Shown here one piece after another: positions 49,180-61,314 of a stretch of 64,000 nt of DNA; position 1 is the stretch's first letter, and the number at the start of each line of letters is the position of its first letter. Below the pieces are notes generated by a model. The model had not been told where the DNA came from and did not search any database. It was given only the letters and a program-made list of their open reading frames with translations. Source of the stretch: Procambarus clarkii (lineage: Eukaryota > Arthropoda > Malacostraca > Decapoda > Cambaridae); NCBI RefSeq assembly GCF_040958095.1, contig NC_091233.1, forward strand, positions 5,675,036 to 5,739,035, written 5' to 3'. Both the position numbers and the translations under genes were made by a program.

Positions 49180-51017
49180 CTACCTTGAGGTGCTTCCGGG
49201 GCTTAGTGTCCCCGCGGCCCGGTCGTCGACCAGGCCTCCTGGTTGCTGGACTGATCAACCAGGCTGTTAGACGCGGCTGCTCGCAGCCTGACGTATGAGT
49301 CACAGCCTGGTTGATCAGGTATCCTTTGGAGGTGCTTATCCAGTTCTCTCTTGAACACTGTGAGGGGTTTGCCAGTTATGCCCCTTATGTGTAGTGGAAG
49401 CGTGTTGAACAGTCTCGGGCCTCTGATGTTGATAGAGTTCTCTCTCAGAGTACCTGTTGCACCTCTGCTTTTCAACGGGGGTATTCTGCACATCCTGCCA
49501 TGTCTTCTGGTCTCATGTGGTGTTATTTCTGTGTGCAGGTTTGGGACCAGCCCCTCAATTATTTTCCACGTGTAAATTATTATATATCTCTCCCGCCTGC
49601 GCTCAAGGGAGTACAGATTTAGGCTCTTTAGTCGGTCCCAGTAATTTAGATGTTTTACTGAGTGGATTCTAGCAGTAAAGGATCTCTGCACGCTCTCTAG
49701 GTCAGCAATTTCTCCAGCTTTGAAAGGGGCTGTCATTGTGCAGCAGTACTCCACTCTAGATAGCACAAGCGTTTTGAAAAGTATCATCATCGGTATAGCA
49801 TCTCTAGTGTGAAAAGTTCTTGTTATCCAACCTGTCATTTTTCTTGCAGTTGTGACGGCTACTTTATTGTGTTCTTTAAAGGTAAGGTCTTCCGACATGA
49901 GTACACCCAGGTCCTTTACATTGCCTTTTCGTTCTATGTTATGATTTGCCTGCGTTTTGTACGTGGTTCCTGTTTTTATGTTTTCAATTTTTCCGTAGCG
50001 CATGAGCTGAAACTTATCCTCGTTGAATACCATATTATTTTCTGTAGCCCATAGAAAGACCTGATCAACATCTGATTGGAGGTTTGCCGTGTCCTCTATG
50101 TTGCCAACTCTCATGAAAATCCTAGTGTCATCTGCAAAGGATGATACAGTGCTATAGGTTGTGTTCTGGTCTATGTCCGATATGAGGATGAGAAAAAGTA
50201 CTGGAGCAAGCACAGTACCCTGGGGGACTGAGCTCTTCACGGTTGATGGGCTGGATTTTATTTTGTTGACTATTACACATTGGGTTCTGTCAGTCAGGAA
50301 ATTGTAGATCCATCTGCCTATTTTCCCGGTAATTCCTTTTGAACGCATTTTATGTGCAATAACACCATGGTCACATTTATCAAAAGCTTTTGCGAAATCT
50401 GTGTAAATTACATCAGCGTTTTGTTTGTCTTCCATAGCATCTAATGCCATATCATAGTGGTCCAGCAACTGCGACAGGCAAGAGCGCCCTGTTCTGAAAC
50501 CATGTTGTCCGGGGTTATGGAGATGCTGTGATTCCATGTATTTTGTGATCTTACTTCTTAGCACTCTCTCAAAAATTTTTATGATGTGCGATGTTAGTGC
50601 TATCGGTCTGTAATTTTTTGCCTCTGCCTTATTTCCTCCTTTATGGAGTGGTGCTATCTCTGCTGTTTTTAGTATGTCAGGGATAACGCCAGTATCTAGG
50701 CTTTGTCTCCACAGAATGTGAAGGGCCTGCGATAGTGGTTTTTTACAGTTCTTGATGAATATGGAGTTCCAAGAATCCGGGCCTGGTGCAGAGTGCATAG
50801 GCATACTGTTAATGGCTTCTTCAAAATCTAGTGGGGATAGGGCGACTTCTGATATGTGATTTGATGTTGGTATCATATCCATGAAAAATTCATTTGGGTT
50901 ATCAATCTTTAGTGCATTTAATGGCTCACTGAAAACAGAGTCGTACTGCTTCCTCAGTAACTCGCTCATTTCTTTGTTGTCATCTGTGAAAGTTCCATCT
51001 CCCTTTCGCAGGGGCCC
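49180..51017 (-). mobile_element. CR1-like LINE, 5'-truncated, RT frame intact
   Basis: An open frame of about 600 residues (49203 to 51023). RT blocks in order: IAPLHKGGNKAEAKNYRPIA, HGFRTGRSCLSQL, YTDFAKAFDKCDHG, SSVPQGTVLAPVLFL, SSFADDTRIF (catalytic Asp pair near residue 298). The thumb and the C-terminal SLERRRERY...RGPRLFN region follow. The endonuclease is missing, so it cannot move alone. The stop codon lies in the 3' tail (GGGGACACTAA) that the SINEs share. Target duplication GATCAC at 49174-49179 and 51018-51023 inside the LTR fixes the boundaries. Confidence 0.92.
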
Positions 51018-51023
51018 GATCAC

Positions 51024-51073
51024 AGACTAAGGGAGACTATGTTATTTTCTGTGTATGTGTTAGATTCCCGACA
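51024..51073 (-). repeat. BEL/Pao 5' LTR, right portion
   Basis: The last 50 bases of the LTR, AGACTAAGGGAGACTATGTT through GATTCCCGACA, continuing 49179 across the LINE. A TA tract follows within five bases. Confidence 0.9.
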
Positions 51074-51077
51074 ATAA

Positions 51078-51192
<115 letters not shown>

Positions 51193-54100
51193 TTATTTTT
51201 TTTTTTTATGGAAGGGAGTACCACCTCTAGCTGGAAGAAGGGGGACCCATAGCCTCGGAGGAAACCACGCATAACGCATTAGAGGGAATGTTTAGATCCC
51301 CTCCAATACAGTTTCTGTGTGCTTTTCTCCTACCACCCCCTTCCTTTTTTATTTTTTGTGCTTTATTATGCATTTGATGGTTACAAGATATACATGGGTT
51401 GATACAAAAATAATAATGCAAAAAGGTGCTTAAAGGTTATGGATCTCTTGAAAAACACAACAATGGGAAACATTGATGAATGTCACAGACGGGTTCGATC
51501 ATTGTTGCAAGTCAAACACTTCTTCGAATTCCTCTGAAGTTGGACTAGTGCCCAAGACGCAACAGGCATTTCCCCTCTGAATCGCAACACTGAGGCGCTG
51601 GAACAAGAAACTTTTTGCTCTCTGGTCATTTGTAGCGCTGATCAATTTGTCCCCCAATTCCTTCAGGAACTTCAATGCACATTTTCCCCACGAACCGAGG
51701 GTCTCCGAGCCGATCGGAACAAAGCTGTAGCAGTGTGCTAGACCTCTATATTTAATAATTTTCTGCGATTCCCTGAAAGAAGCAGCACCACCGCTTTCAC
51801 GTGTGCTGTAGTGGAGGTAGGTACTGGCCAGTGTGGCAGCGCACTTGTAGTCCCATACCACTTGCTTACCATCCTTCCAAGGTAGCAAGGTGACCCCATC
51901 AGGGCGCTTCTGAGGGTCGTTAGGTCTGGATAAGTGTGGTTCTCTTTGTGCCGGGCAACGGGCTGTGGCGAGGCTCCTCTTGATGATGTCGTTGACTTCT
52001 TCATGTCTTGCAATTTTACCCTGTGATTTACGACATACCAGACCATGACGACCATATTGGTCTGCCATCGCAGTTCCACAGATGCACCTATGTTCGGTGA
52101 GGATGGGGGCGGCAAGGCGAAGGGCAACTGCAATGCGGAGAGCGTCATGACTGAGGCGAGTTCCCAGGGCTGCATTGGGCACAGCAAATAAGAAATCCCC
52201 GGCGTGGGGTGCAGTTACCGCTAGGAGGCGGGCTTTGTTTTCAGCATCAGCGTTGTCAATCATTGCTGTGACAGTCTTTTCCATTATGGGGCTATCCCAG
52301 TGGGCCTGCTTGTGGTCTTTTGGGACTTGTGGTCGGGGTTGAGGGTGTGCAATGGTGTCCCATTGTCTGGCTGCTTCGATGAACGTTTGATCATGAGTTC
52401 CCGCTGTCTCTCTCATACGCTCTGGTAGGATCTGCCCTACCAATTCGTTGGCTGCTGTACATGAGGATAAGAATGCTGGAAGTGCTACCTCAGTTGCCTT
52501 TCGTATGCCTATCCCTCCAAATCTCACTGGTAGTGTTGCTTGGTCCCACTGACTGTCATCTAAATCTAGGTTGAGCGCCTTCCTGAATATTGACCTGAGG
52601 AGCTCATCATATTGATTTAGAAGTGGGTTGCCAAAAGTTGGTGCACACCTTAAGAAGTATGTTAGCCTGGGCAAGGTAAGGCACTTTGTGAGAAGGTAGA
52701 GGGCATCGTGGAAGTCCAAATCCCCAATTCTCTCTTCCATCCTCTTTAGGTCTCTAAACTTTTCGTCAAGGACCGCAGCAATAGCATTGTGGCCCAGAGG
52801 TGCTCCGAGTAGTGTGCTGTCGGTAGGTTTAACGACTGAGGCTTCTGGTAGAACTGATTTCACTGCTCTAATGATTACTTCACTGGATGCAATAATTTCG
52901 CACTTGGAGGGGTTAAGAACGAGACCCATGGACTCCCCCCGTGTCTTCACCAGCTGTAGGTCTTCTAGCAGGGAATCTTGTGTGCCTGCCAGAGTGCCAT
53001 CATCCAGGAACCAGATGTTGAGCTCGCTGGACAGTCTGGTTGTAATTTCTCGAACCGCTATGCAAAAGAGGGACGGTGCAAGTGGGTCACCCTGTTGAAT
53101 TCCCTCTGCTGAGGTGACTTCATGTTTGCCAAACAGGAGGGTTGAGTCTTTGCTGTAGCCTGCTGACACAAACGGGAGAATGCTTGGGCAATGTTCCTGG
53201 ACTACAGTGAGGATTGCTTCCCTTTTGACCGTGTTGAAAGCGTTTTTAAAATCTAATTTTACTACTGCCTGGTCTTCAGTAAGAGAGCTAATGTAGGCTC
53301 GTGCAGCATGAGCCGCTGCTTCACAGCCTTGGGGGACTCCAAACCCCAGCTGGTTGGGTTGCAGCATGGTGGCTGCTTCCATTCGGATACTTCTGACAGC
53401 AGCCCTTGCAACTAGGCGGCGAAGGGTATTACCAACGGCAATGGGCCTGATCCCTCCCCCTTCTTTTTCAGGGCACATAGGGATGCACCAAAGAAGAATG
53501 GTTTGATTTCATCAGGGATTAACCCGGCGAGGCAGTTGTTGACAAACGTTTTGATTTCTGTCAGGAGCGCTTCTGCAGCTGGGCCAAGAACAGGGTTCAC
53601 CATTTCCTTCACATGTTGAGGTCTTACCCCTGTGTAGCCTCCTGAGGAGCCCGGGGGAAATGAAACGATAGCTTTATAGACCTCTGACTCCCGGAGGACG
53701 AGAGGTTCCTGGTTAGGGGCGAGCCTGACCTGTGGGGGAGGTTCACCTACGGCCCTGAGGGGGTGTTTTTCTCTCAGTGCTTGGGCTGTGGTTTCATCCC
53801 TGGGCAAAATTTTGTCCTCACTTGTGATCAACCTGAGTGCCCCGACTGTATTGCCCTCTTCAATTTCCTTGCTGACTTGGGTACCTAATTTTCTGTTGTC
53901 GCTGATTGTCGTACTTGGTCTGCCTCGGCGGTGTTTGGTGTGTTTGGGGAGGCGGACTAGGTTGTCAGCCCTAGGAAAATCCCTAATTGCTTTATTGACG
54001 GATGAGGCCAGTGTCTTGCCTCCTCTGTCTGGTACACCTAATCATGCATTGCCAAAAAGTAGCAGATTGTGCCAGGCTTTGATGGTATCAGGTGCATCAA

Positions 54101-54473
54101 GGTTATTTGACCCTCTGTTGACTTTTGCGATGAGGTCCATGTATTTCCCTGCAGCAAATGGGCGAGAGGCCTTTAGGATGTGGGTGAGTATCCTGGTTGA
54201 CGTTGTTTTAATTGCCTCTAGCAGGTCGTCTGTTGCAATGTAATCTGTTGCGATTTGTACTGGTGCAACAGGCTCCTGAGTGCTGCCTCCTCCCACGGGA
54301 GGCCTCCCTGACCCAGGACAGTCACCATGCTGGCGTATGACTCTGGAGACAGAGTTGATGCTGACGTTGTTCCCACAACCACTGCATGTGCCTCTCCTTT
54401 GATTGGCTTCGGGAGGGGTGAGCTGGCTGGTAGCGGCTTCTTCTGCCATCCCCTTAGGTAAAGTGAATGTCAC
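51193..54473 (-). pseudogene. LINE with restriction-like endonuclease (R2/NeSL-like plan), two lesions
   Basis: From the ATG at 54473: a CCHC finger (CSGCGNNVSINSVSRV...HGDC), then an in-frame stop near 54043, a linker, and RT from about 53850. A frame change in the A/G run near 53465 leads into GGIRPIAVGNTLRRLVA, GFGVPQGCEAAAHAARAY, VKLDFKNAFNTVKRE, GIQQGDPLAPSLFC and WFLDDGTLAG (LDD in place of the common YADD). The C-terminal part has CICGTAMADQYGRHGLVC, then KRPDGVTLLPWKDG...VVWDYKC, a PD-(D/E)xK nuclease. A 3' UTR and an A13 tail end at about 51195. No AP endonuclease. The two lesions suggest a recent but dead copy. Confidence 0.88.
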
Positions 54474-55784
54474 CTTGCACTGGAGTATTTGTCTCTCCCT
54501 CCTGGCTGGGGGGGATGAGGTTGTCCCCTATACTATGCGTCATGTCTGGACAGATGTCTGGGGTGGGTGGGCTCGTGGAGGTGGTGGGTGGGGGTTGGGA
54601 GGCTGCGCTGGCCCGGTCTGGGAGGGGGGACGGGGAGGGGAAGGCGCGACCACCTGATCGTGGGAGGTGGGGGCGGGGCAGCGGAAGACACTGCACCACA
54701 CGGAAGGGGGGGGGGGGAGACACTACACAAGTGGAGTGGGCGAGCGGGAGACACTACACTCACTGGGGGGGAGGCACTACACTCAGGGGGTGGGGGGAGG
54801 CACTACACTCAGGGGGTGGGGGGAGGGTTGATGTGGCACGTAACACTTGGATAATTTCCTTTTGTCACTAAACACTGGTGAATGTGTCCTGGCTCACTGG
54901 GTGTGGTGCTCTCAACACAATACTCACAATTGTCCAGTCACCACAGGACTGGACTCAACTTATCTTTTTCAAGCACTTATTGGCACACTGGTGACCCAGT
55001 CTCTTGACCCCACCACATGTGTCCTTCCATTCTTTCCTGGTGAGGGAGCCGTAGGGCGTGTGACGTGTGTGGGCGTGGACTGACGGTGGGCGTGGGGTGG
55101 CGGTGGGCGTAGGGTTGCGTGGGGTGACGGTGGTCGTGGGGTGGCGGTGGGCGTAGGGTTGCGTGGGGTGACGGTGGGCGTGGGGTGGCGGTGGGCGTAG
55201 GGTTGCGTGGGGTGACGGTGGTCGTGGGGTGGACGATGGTCGTCGGGTCAGCCGCCGGGAGAGGGTAGCTGGGTGGGCTGGCGAGGCCTGTGGGAAGCAA
55301 GGGAGAGGGGGGAGAAGGTGTCCCGGTCACACACAATTAACACAAAGTTTCACAGGTGCATTATGTTTATCACTACAAACTCACCGTTCATCTGAAAAGA
55401 CGCACACATTCACTTATAAGTCTGCTGGAATACAAGCAGGTTTGTGAGCCTCCCCTTCACTCCCCCCCCCCTCCTCCACATGAGGCCTCCTCCCCGCCTG
55501 GAGGCTGTTGTTTATGGAGGCACTGAGATAACCCTCAGCCAGGGCTGTGTCTTTCCCCTCCCTCCTCCCTAGCACGCCTCCCGCCAGGACAACACACCTT
55601 TTACAGTTGATTCTGTTGCACTGCTGGAGAGGTAGGCTTCCTCGACCCACTAAGAGTCTTCAGCAGGTATTAACGCAGACATGAGTCGATTCTTGACTTC
55701 CTCAGGCACTGGTATCCTTGTTGAATGGGCACAAATGTGGGACCCAACCCCCTGCACGACCGACTGCTACGGCTGCCACACTAC
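54474..55784 (-). other. C-rich 5' region of the LINE, then unassigned sequence
   Basis: On the LINE sense strand the 700 bases upstream of the ATG are strongly C-rich (G-rich on the plus strand). They contain a 27-base repeat near 54760-54830 (ACTACACTCAGGGGGTGGGG) and a 44-base repeat at 55080-55225 (GTGGGGTGGCGGTGGGCGTA). The second LINE copy is also preceded by C-rich DNA (61640-62003), so this is probably a 5' UTR. Small ORFs here are low complexity. Confidence 0.5.
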
Positions 55785-55785
55785 C

Positions 55786-56273
<488 letters not shown>

Positions 56274-56347
<74 letters not shown>
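56274..56347. repeat. (TA)n tract
   Basis: Pure TA repeat between copies 3 and 4. Confidence 0.95.
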
Positions 56348-57265
<918 letters not shown>

Positions 57266-57266
57266 A

Positions 57267-57297
<31 letters not shown>

Positions 57298-57299
57298 TA
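57266..57299. repeat. (TA)n tract with a CATATA interruption
   Basis: Short TA tract between copy 5 and a Penelope P1 terminus. Confidence 0.9.
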
Positions 57300-57610
57300 G
57301 TATATTTTGGTAGCAGTCTTTCCTGTAGACATATATTATTAAATATGACCGAAAAAGTAAGATTAATAATTCTAACACGAATTTTCTCAATCTTTCGTAC
57401 ATTACGCTTCACTGTTGGAGGTAAATCAAAAATCACTTCTCCAAAATTCATTTTTATTTCTAGTCTGACGCGACACGGGCGCGTTTCGTAAAACTTATTA
57501 CATTTTCAAAGACTTCACAAATACACAACTGATTAGAACTTACGTATCTCCGATTTTATATCTACATTTGAGTGAGGTGGGAGGGGTGATGTGGCATTAA
57601 CACAAGACAG
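57300..57610 (-). mobile_element. Penelope P1 terminal segment and 3' UTR
   Basis: Minus strand: 3' UTR, then [20 protein letters not shown] from 57451 through FNNICLQERLLPKYTNI, the longest P1 N-terminal segment here. At 57610 the UTR joins plus-strand P1 coding sequence directly, making an inverted junction. Confidence 0.82.
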
Positions 57611-58352
57611 ACTGGCGAAGCGACTCAACGGCCTGCTGACTCCTTATGTTCCTTGCGCCTTCAGCCTGAAGTCTCCAAAGGAATTTGTTGACTTACTGCG
57701 GGGCACACGGGCCACAGGGATAAGAGCCTCGTTGGACGTAGAATCGCTGTTTACCAACGTACCTGTGGACGAGACAATCGGAATGATAGCCGACAGAGTG
57801 TATCGTGATCCAGCCTGTACTCCTCTTGACATGCCAGAAAATATTCTGAGGAAACTACTCCAAGCTTGTACTAAAGAGGCACCCTTCTTGAGCCCGGATG
57901 GGCACATGTATAAGCAAGTAGATGGGGTCACCATGGGTTCTCCCCTAGATGTCCTGTTTGCAAACTTCTACATGGGTACCATCGAGCAAAAAGTCTTAGT
58001 CGACATGAACTTGAAACCGGCCATATACTGCAGGTATGTTGACGACATTTTTACACAGGTACCTGATGTCAGACATCTGCAGGAGCTGAAGGAGGCATTT
58101 GAGCAGAGTTCCGTGCTGCGTTTCACTTACGAGACGGAAAAGGATGGGAAGCTGCCCTTTCTAGATGTAACAGTCATGGAAAAGGGCGGAGGTTTCCACA
58201 CTGCAGTATACACTAAGTTAACAAACATAGGAATGTGCCTAAATGCCAACAGCGACTGCCCTGACAGGTACAAGAGGAGTGTTGTTAACGCATATGTCGA
58301 CCGTGCTCTCAGCCACATTCAGCCATTCCGCCTGAGTGGAACCGTTGTATGA
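57611..58352 (+). pseudogene. Penelope P1 reverse transcriptase fragment
   Basis: Open frame from AKRLNGLLTPYVP through ASLDVESLFTNVPVDETIGM, DGVTMGSPLDVLFANFYMG, CRYVDDIFT and LPFLDVTVME. It ends at GTVV. It covers the RT palm but lacks the N-terminus and the endonuclease. The closest relative here is the copy at 19127-20372. Its stop codon overlaps the start of the next ORF (ATGA at 58349-58352). Confidence 0.87.
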
Positions 58353-60367
58353 TGGATTACTGTTATACTACTTTGAGGTCTACCTGCAGAAAGGTGAGTA
58401 CTAAACTTGATTTCAAATTAAAGAAACTTATTCAACAAAGTGACTGGAATAAACACTCCAACCGGGATTTTGTTATAAACCTCTCGGATAGACAGCTTGA
58501 TAATGACACGATTACTGCATTAGGATATGGCCTGAGCTTTGCCACATCTAACGGAACAGTCAATTATGTAGATATTGCCAAAGGTTTCAGCAATCTTGAA
58601 AAGTATAGCAATGTCTCAGTTGAAGATATTAATGTGTGCAAAGGTATGATGTATGGCGTTTTACTTAACAATTCTGTTCCTAATTGTCCAAGTCGATTTG
58701 TTCATGCGTTCAAAAATCTCAAAAAAGATAGTTCATTACATATTACCAAGGCTGATAAGTCAAATGCAGTAGTTATTATGAATAAAGATGACTATGTCCG
58801 AAAAATGGAGTTACTCTTGGAAGACAGGGATACTTATCTATTGGTTAACAGAGATCCTACTGAAAAAGTGATTGCACATTTTAACAAAACTCTTAAAACC
58901 GTGTGTAAAGGCGATAAAGAGTTGATATCTAGGCTAACAAGTCGATCCCCCTCTCTTCCTTACATGTATGGTCTTATAAAAACTCATAAGCCATATAATC
59001 CGGCAAGGCCGATTATTAGTTCAATTGGTTCGGCGGCTTATAAACTCTCTAAGTGGTTAGTCAAAGTTTTGTCCCCTATAGTTGGTACTATTTCCAACTC
59101 ACACTTGACAAACAATGTGGACTTAGTTAATAAGCTATCCACACTGAATTTAAATTTTGATTTTAAACTTATAAGTTTCGATGTGACCTCTTTATTCACT
59201 AAAGTTCCTGTTGATGATCTGTTAGAATTTCTACGTGAGGAACTGCCTAAATATAATTTGAGCTTGCAGACCAATAAATTATTGGAACTTATTAAATTGT
59301 GTATAAAAGACAATTATTTTAGTTTTAATGGAAAATTTTTCAAACAAACATTTGGTATGGCGATGGGCAATCCCCTGTCCCCAGTTTTAAGCAATTTGTA
59401 TATGGAATTCTTTGAAACAAAAATCTTATCCAGGATTATCCCGGCTAATGTGGTTTGGTATAGGTATGTTGATGATATTTTGTGCTTATGGCCGTGTGAC
59501 AAAGACCAGATAGTTTTTCTTAATGAACTCAATTCTTTGGTACCTTCAATAAAATTCACTTGTGAGACTGAGGAGAATGGTACTCTTCCGTTTTTGGACA
59601 TTATGATTCATAGAGTCACTAGAAAGTTCAAATTTAATGTGTATAGGAAACCTACCAACGTGGGGTCGTATGTTCATTTTTATTCGAATCATCATAGTAA
59701 AGTTAAACAGGCAGTATTTTCAGGAATGTTTCTACGAGCTTTGAGGGTTTGCAGCCCTGAGTTTTTTGATGAAGAGATTGCTAAAATATATGAAATTGGG
59801 AAGAGTTTACAATATCCTAAGAGGTTTTTGGATTTCTCGTTTGTACAAGCCAAGCGTACGTTTTATAATCACGTCCCTAAGGCGAAACCAAAAATTATTA
59901 ACTCATTGGTGGTACCTTATGCGAGTGGACTTGAAAAATTGTCTCTGATTTTTAAGAAACTTAATATAAATTTGGTGTTCACTAATAGTACGATCAAATC
60001 CAATTTAATAAAAAACTCCCCTGATACAGCAGGTTGTGTGTATTCGATTCCCTGCAATGATTGTGATTCTGTGTACCTTGGACAAACAGGAAAGTCCTTA
60101 CAATTGCGGTTGTCACAACATGCTTATAGTATTAGAACTGCCCAAACGTCTAATGCATTGTATCTACATACGAGTTTATGCGATCACAATATTAACTGGA
60201 ATGGGGCAAAAAGCATTACCAATTGTGGGGATTTCGTGGAACGGAATTTGATTGAGTCTGCTCTAATCAGTCAGTGTCCAAATCTTCTTAATGTTAGTAC
60301 TGGAATGTACAAACTTGATCCATTTTTAAGTTATAATATTGCACAACAGTTTAAGAAACAACTCTGA
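58349..60367 (+). CDS. Penelope-like element P3: intact RT and GIY-YIG endonuclease ORF
   Basis: A single open frame of 672 codons, the only undamaged complete Penelope ORF in the window. N-terminal part: SDRQLDNDTITALGYGLSFA. RT: LHITKADKSNAVVIMNKDD, IKTHKPYNPARPIISS, LISFDVTSLFTKVPVD, FGMAMGNPLSPVLSNLYM and YRYVDDILCLW (catalytic Asps near residue 373), then GTLPFLDIMIHR. From about residue 563, CVYSIPCNDCDSVYLGQTGK then SLQLRLSQHA is the Cys-containing linker and GIY-YIG-type nuclease. The protein would nick DNA and prime reverse transcription of its own RNA. The first residues follow truncated P1 sequence, so the true start may differ. Confidence 0.9.
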   Translation: MMDYCYTTLRSTCRKVSTKLDFKLKKLIQQSDWNKHSNRDFVINLSDRQLDNDTITALGYGLSFATSNGTVNYVDIAKGFSNLEKYSNVSVEDINVCKGMMYGVLLNNSVPNCPSRFVHAFKNLKKDSSLHITKADKSNAVVIMNKDDYVRKMELLLEDRDTYLLVNRDPTEKVIAHFNKTLKTVCKGDKELISRLTSRSPSLPYMYGLIKTHKPYNPARPIISSIGSAAYKLSKWLVKVLSPIVGTISNSHLTNNVDLVNKLSTLNLNFDFKLISFDVTSLFTKVPVDDLLEFLREELPKYNLSLQTNKLLELIKLCIKDNYFSFNGKFFKQTFGMAMGNPLSPVLSNLYMEFFETKILSRIIPANVVWYRYVDDILCLWPCDKDQIVFLNELNSLVPSIKFTCETEENGTLPFLDIMIHRVTRKFKFNVYRKPTNVGSYVHFYSNHHSKVKQAVFSGMFLRALRVCSPEFFDEEIAKIYEIGKSLQYPKRFLDFSFVQAKRTFYNHVPKAKPKIINSLVVPYASGLEKLSLIFKKLNINLVFTNSTIKSNLIKNSPDTAGCVYSIPCNDCDSVYLGQTGKSLQLRLSQHAYSIRTAQTSNALYLHTSLCDHNINWNGAKSITNCGDFVERNLIESALISQCPNLLNVSTGMYKLDPFLSYNIAQQFKKQL

Positions 60368-60695
60368 TAGAGAGGCTTACAATGTCTCATTATAATTGTA
60401 TATTCATATATTGTGTGTTCATGAGGCTTTTCTTTAATCTTTCATCCTTATTCTCTGACCGCTTAATCCTCTTTGACCATTCTAAGCTAAGCTATACCTG
60501 TTTTTGGTTAATTACACCTGACCAACCCTTGGGATGGGGTGGTCCGGTGTCGGCCTATATATCTTCCCCCCTTCTCCCTTCTCCTTAGTCAGTCTGGTGT
60601 TGACAAAGGCTTTAACAAAGCCGAAACGTTCACCTCATTTCATATTTCTCTGTGGATTTTCCGCATAAAATGATCAGTGTTTTGTGATCGTCAAT

Positions 60696-60698
<3 letters not shown>
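60368..60698 (+). other. 3' region of Penelope P3 with hairpin-CGAAACG motif
   Basis: Untranslated sequence downstream of the P3 stop. At about 60601-60632 TTGACAAAGGCTTT, a short loop, AAAGCCGAAACGTT forms a 6-bp stem followed by the CGAAACG box also found in the P2 terminus. The element appears to end at the TA tract at 60699. Confidence 0.55.

Positions 60699-60760
<62 letters not shown>
60699..60760. repeat. (TA)n tract
   Basis: TA repeat between the P3 3' region and copy 6 of the inverted-repeat element. Confidence 0.95.
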
Positions 60761-60763
<3 letters not shown>

Positions 60764-61135
60764 GTACCTAATAGCCAGAACGCACTTCTCAGCCTACTAT
60801 TCAAGGCCCGATTTGCCTAATAAGCCAAGTTTTCATGAATTAATGTTTTTTCGTCTACCTAACCTACCTAACCTAACCTAACCTAGCTTTTTTTGGCTAC
60901 CTAACCTAACCTTACCTATAAATATAGGTAGGGTTGGTTAGGTTCGGTCATATATCTACGTTAATTTTAACTCCAATAAAAAAAAATTGACCTCATACAT
61001 AGAGAAAAGGGTTGCTTTATCATTTCATAAGAAAAAAATTATAGTAAATATATTAATTCAGGAAAACTTGGCTTATTAGGCAAATCGGGCCTTGAATAGT
61101 AGGCTGAGAAGTGAGTTCTGGCTACTAGGTACGAC
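60761..61135 (+). mobile_element. TA-associated inverted-repeat element, copy 6
   Basis: 375 bases, same orientation as copies 1 and 2. Left end GTCGTACCTAATAGCCAGAA, right end CTACTAGGTACGAC. A TA tract of 18 bases follows. Confidence 0.86.
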
Positions 61136-61154
61136 ATATATATATATATATAAG

Positions 61155-61314
61155 ACCATTAACCAGAAGGCTGCTGCCTTCTCAGCCATTACCCTGAGAC
61201 ATCTTGGCCTCACCGTACCAAGACTCAACCATATTCACCGTGAATACACCAAGCAGACGTGGAAGTGGCCGGAAGTGCCTACGGTGTACTATCTATGTGA
61301 AAACTTATCAAAAC
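61155..61314 (+). other. Possible exon of an unrecognised gene
   Basis: Open segment of about 53 codons of ordinary, non-repetitive composition (TINQKAAAFSAITLRHLGLT ... WKWPEVPTVYYLCENLSKQ). It is preceded by a TA tract ending in AAG and followed by CAGGTGGGT, a plausible splice donor. I do not recognise the protein. It could equally be a piece of the 5' end of the following LINE or another element. Confidence 0.25.

Noticed and set aside
45374-51023. Endogenous virus with an envelope gene
   Set aside because: Only gag, protease, RT, RNase H and integrase are seen between the LTRs; no envelope-like ORF with signal peptide and membrane segments.
54454-55336. Proline- or glycine-rich ORFs
   Set aside because: Arise from C-rich/G-rich tandem repeats in the presumed LINE 5' region, in overlapping frames on both strands.
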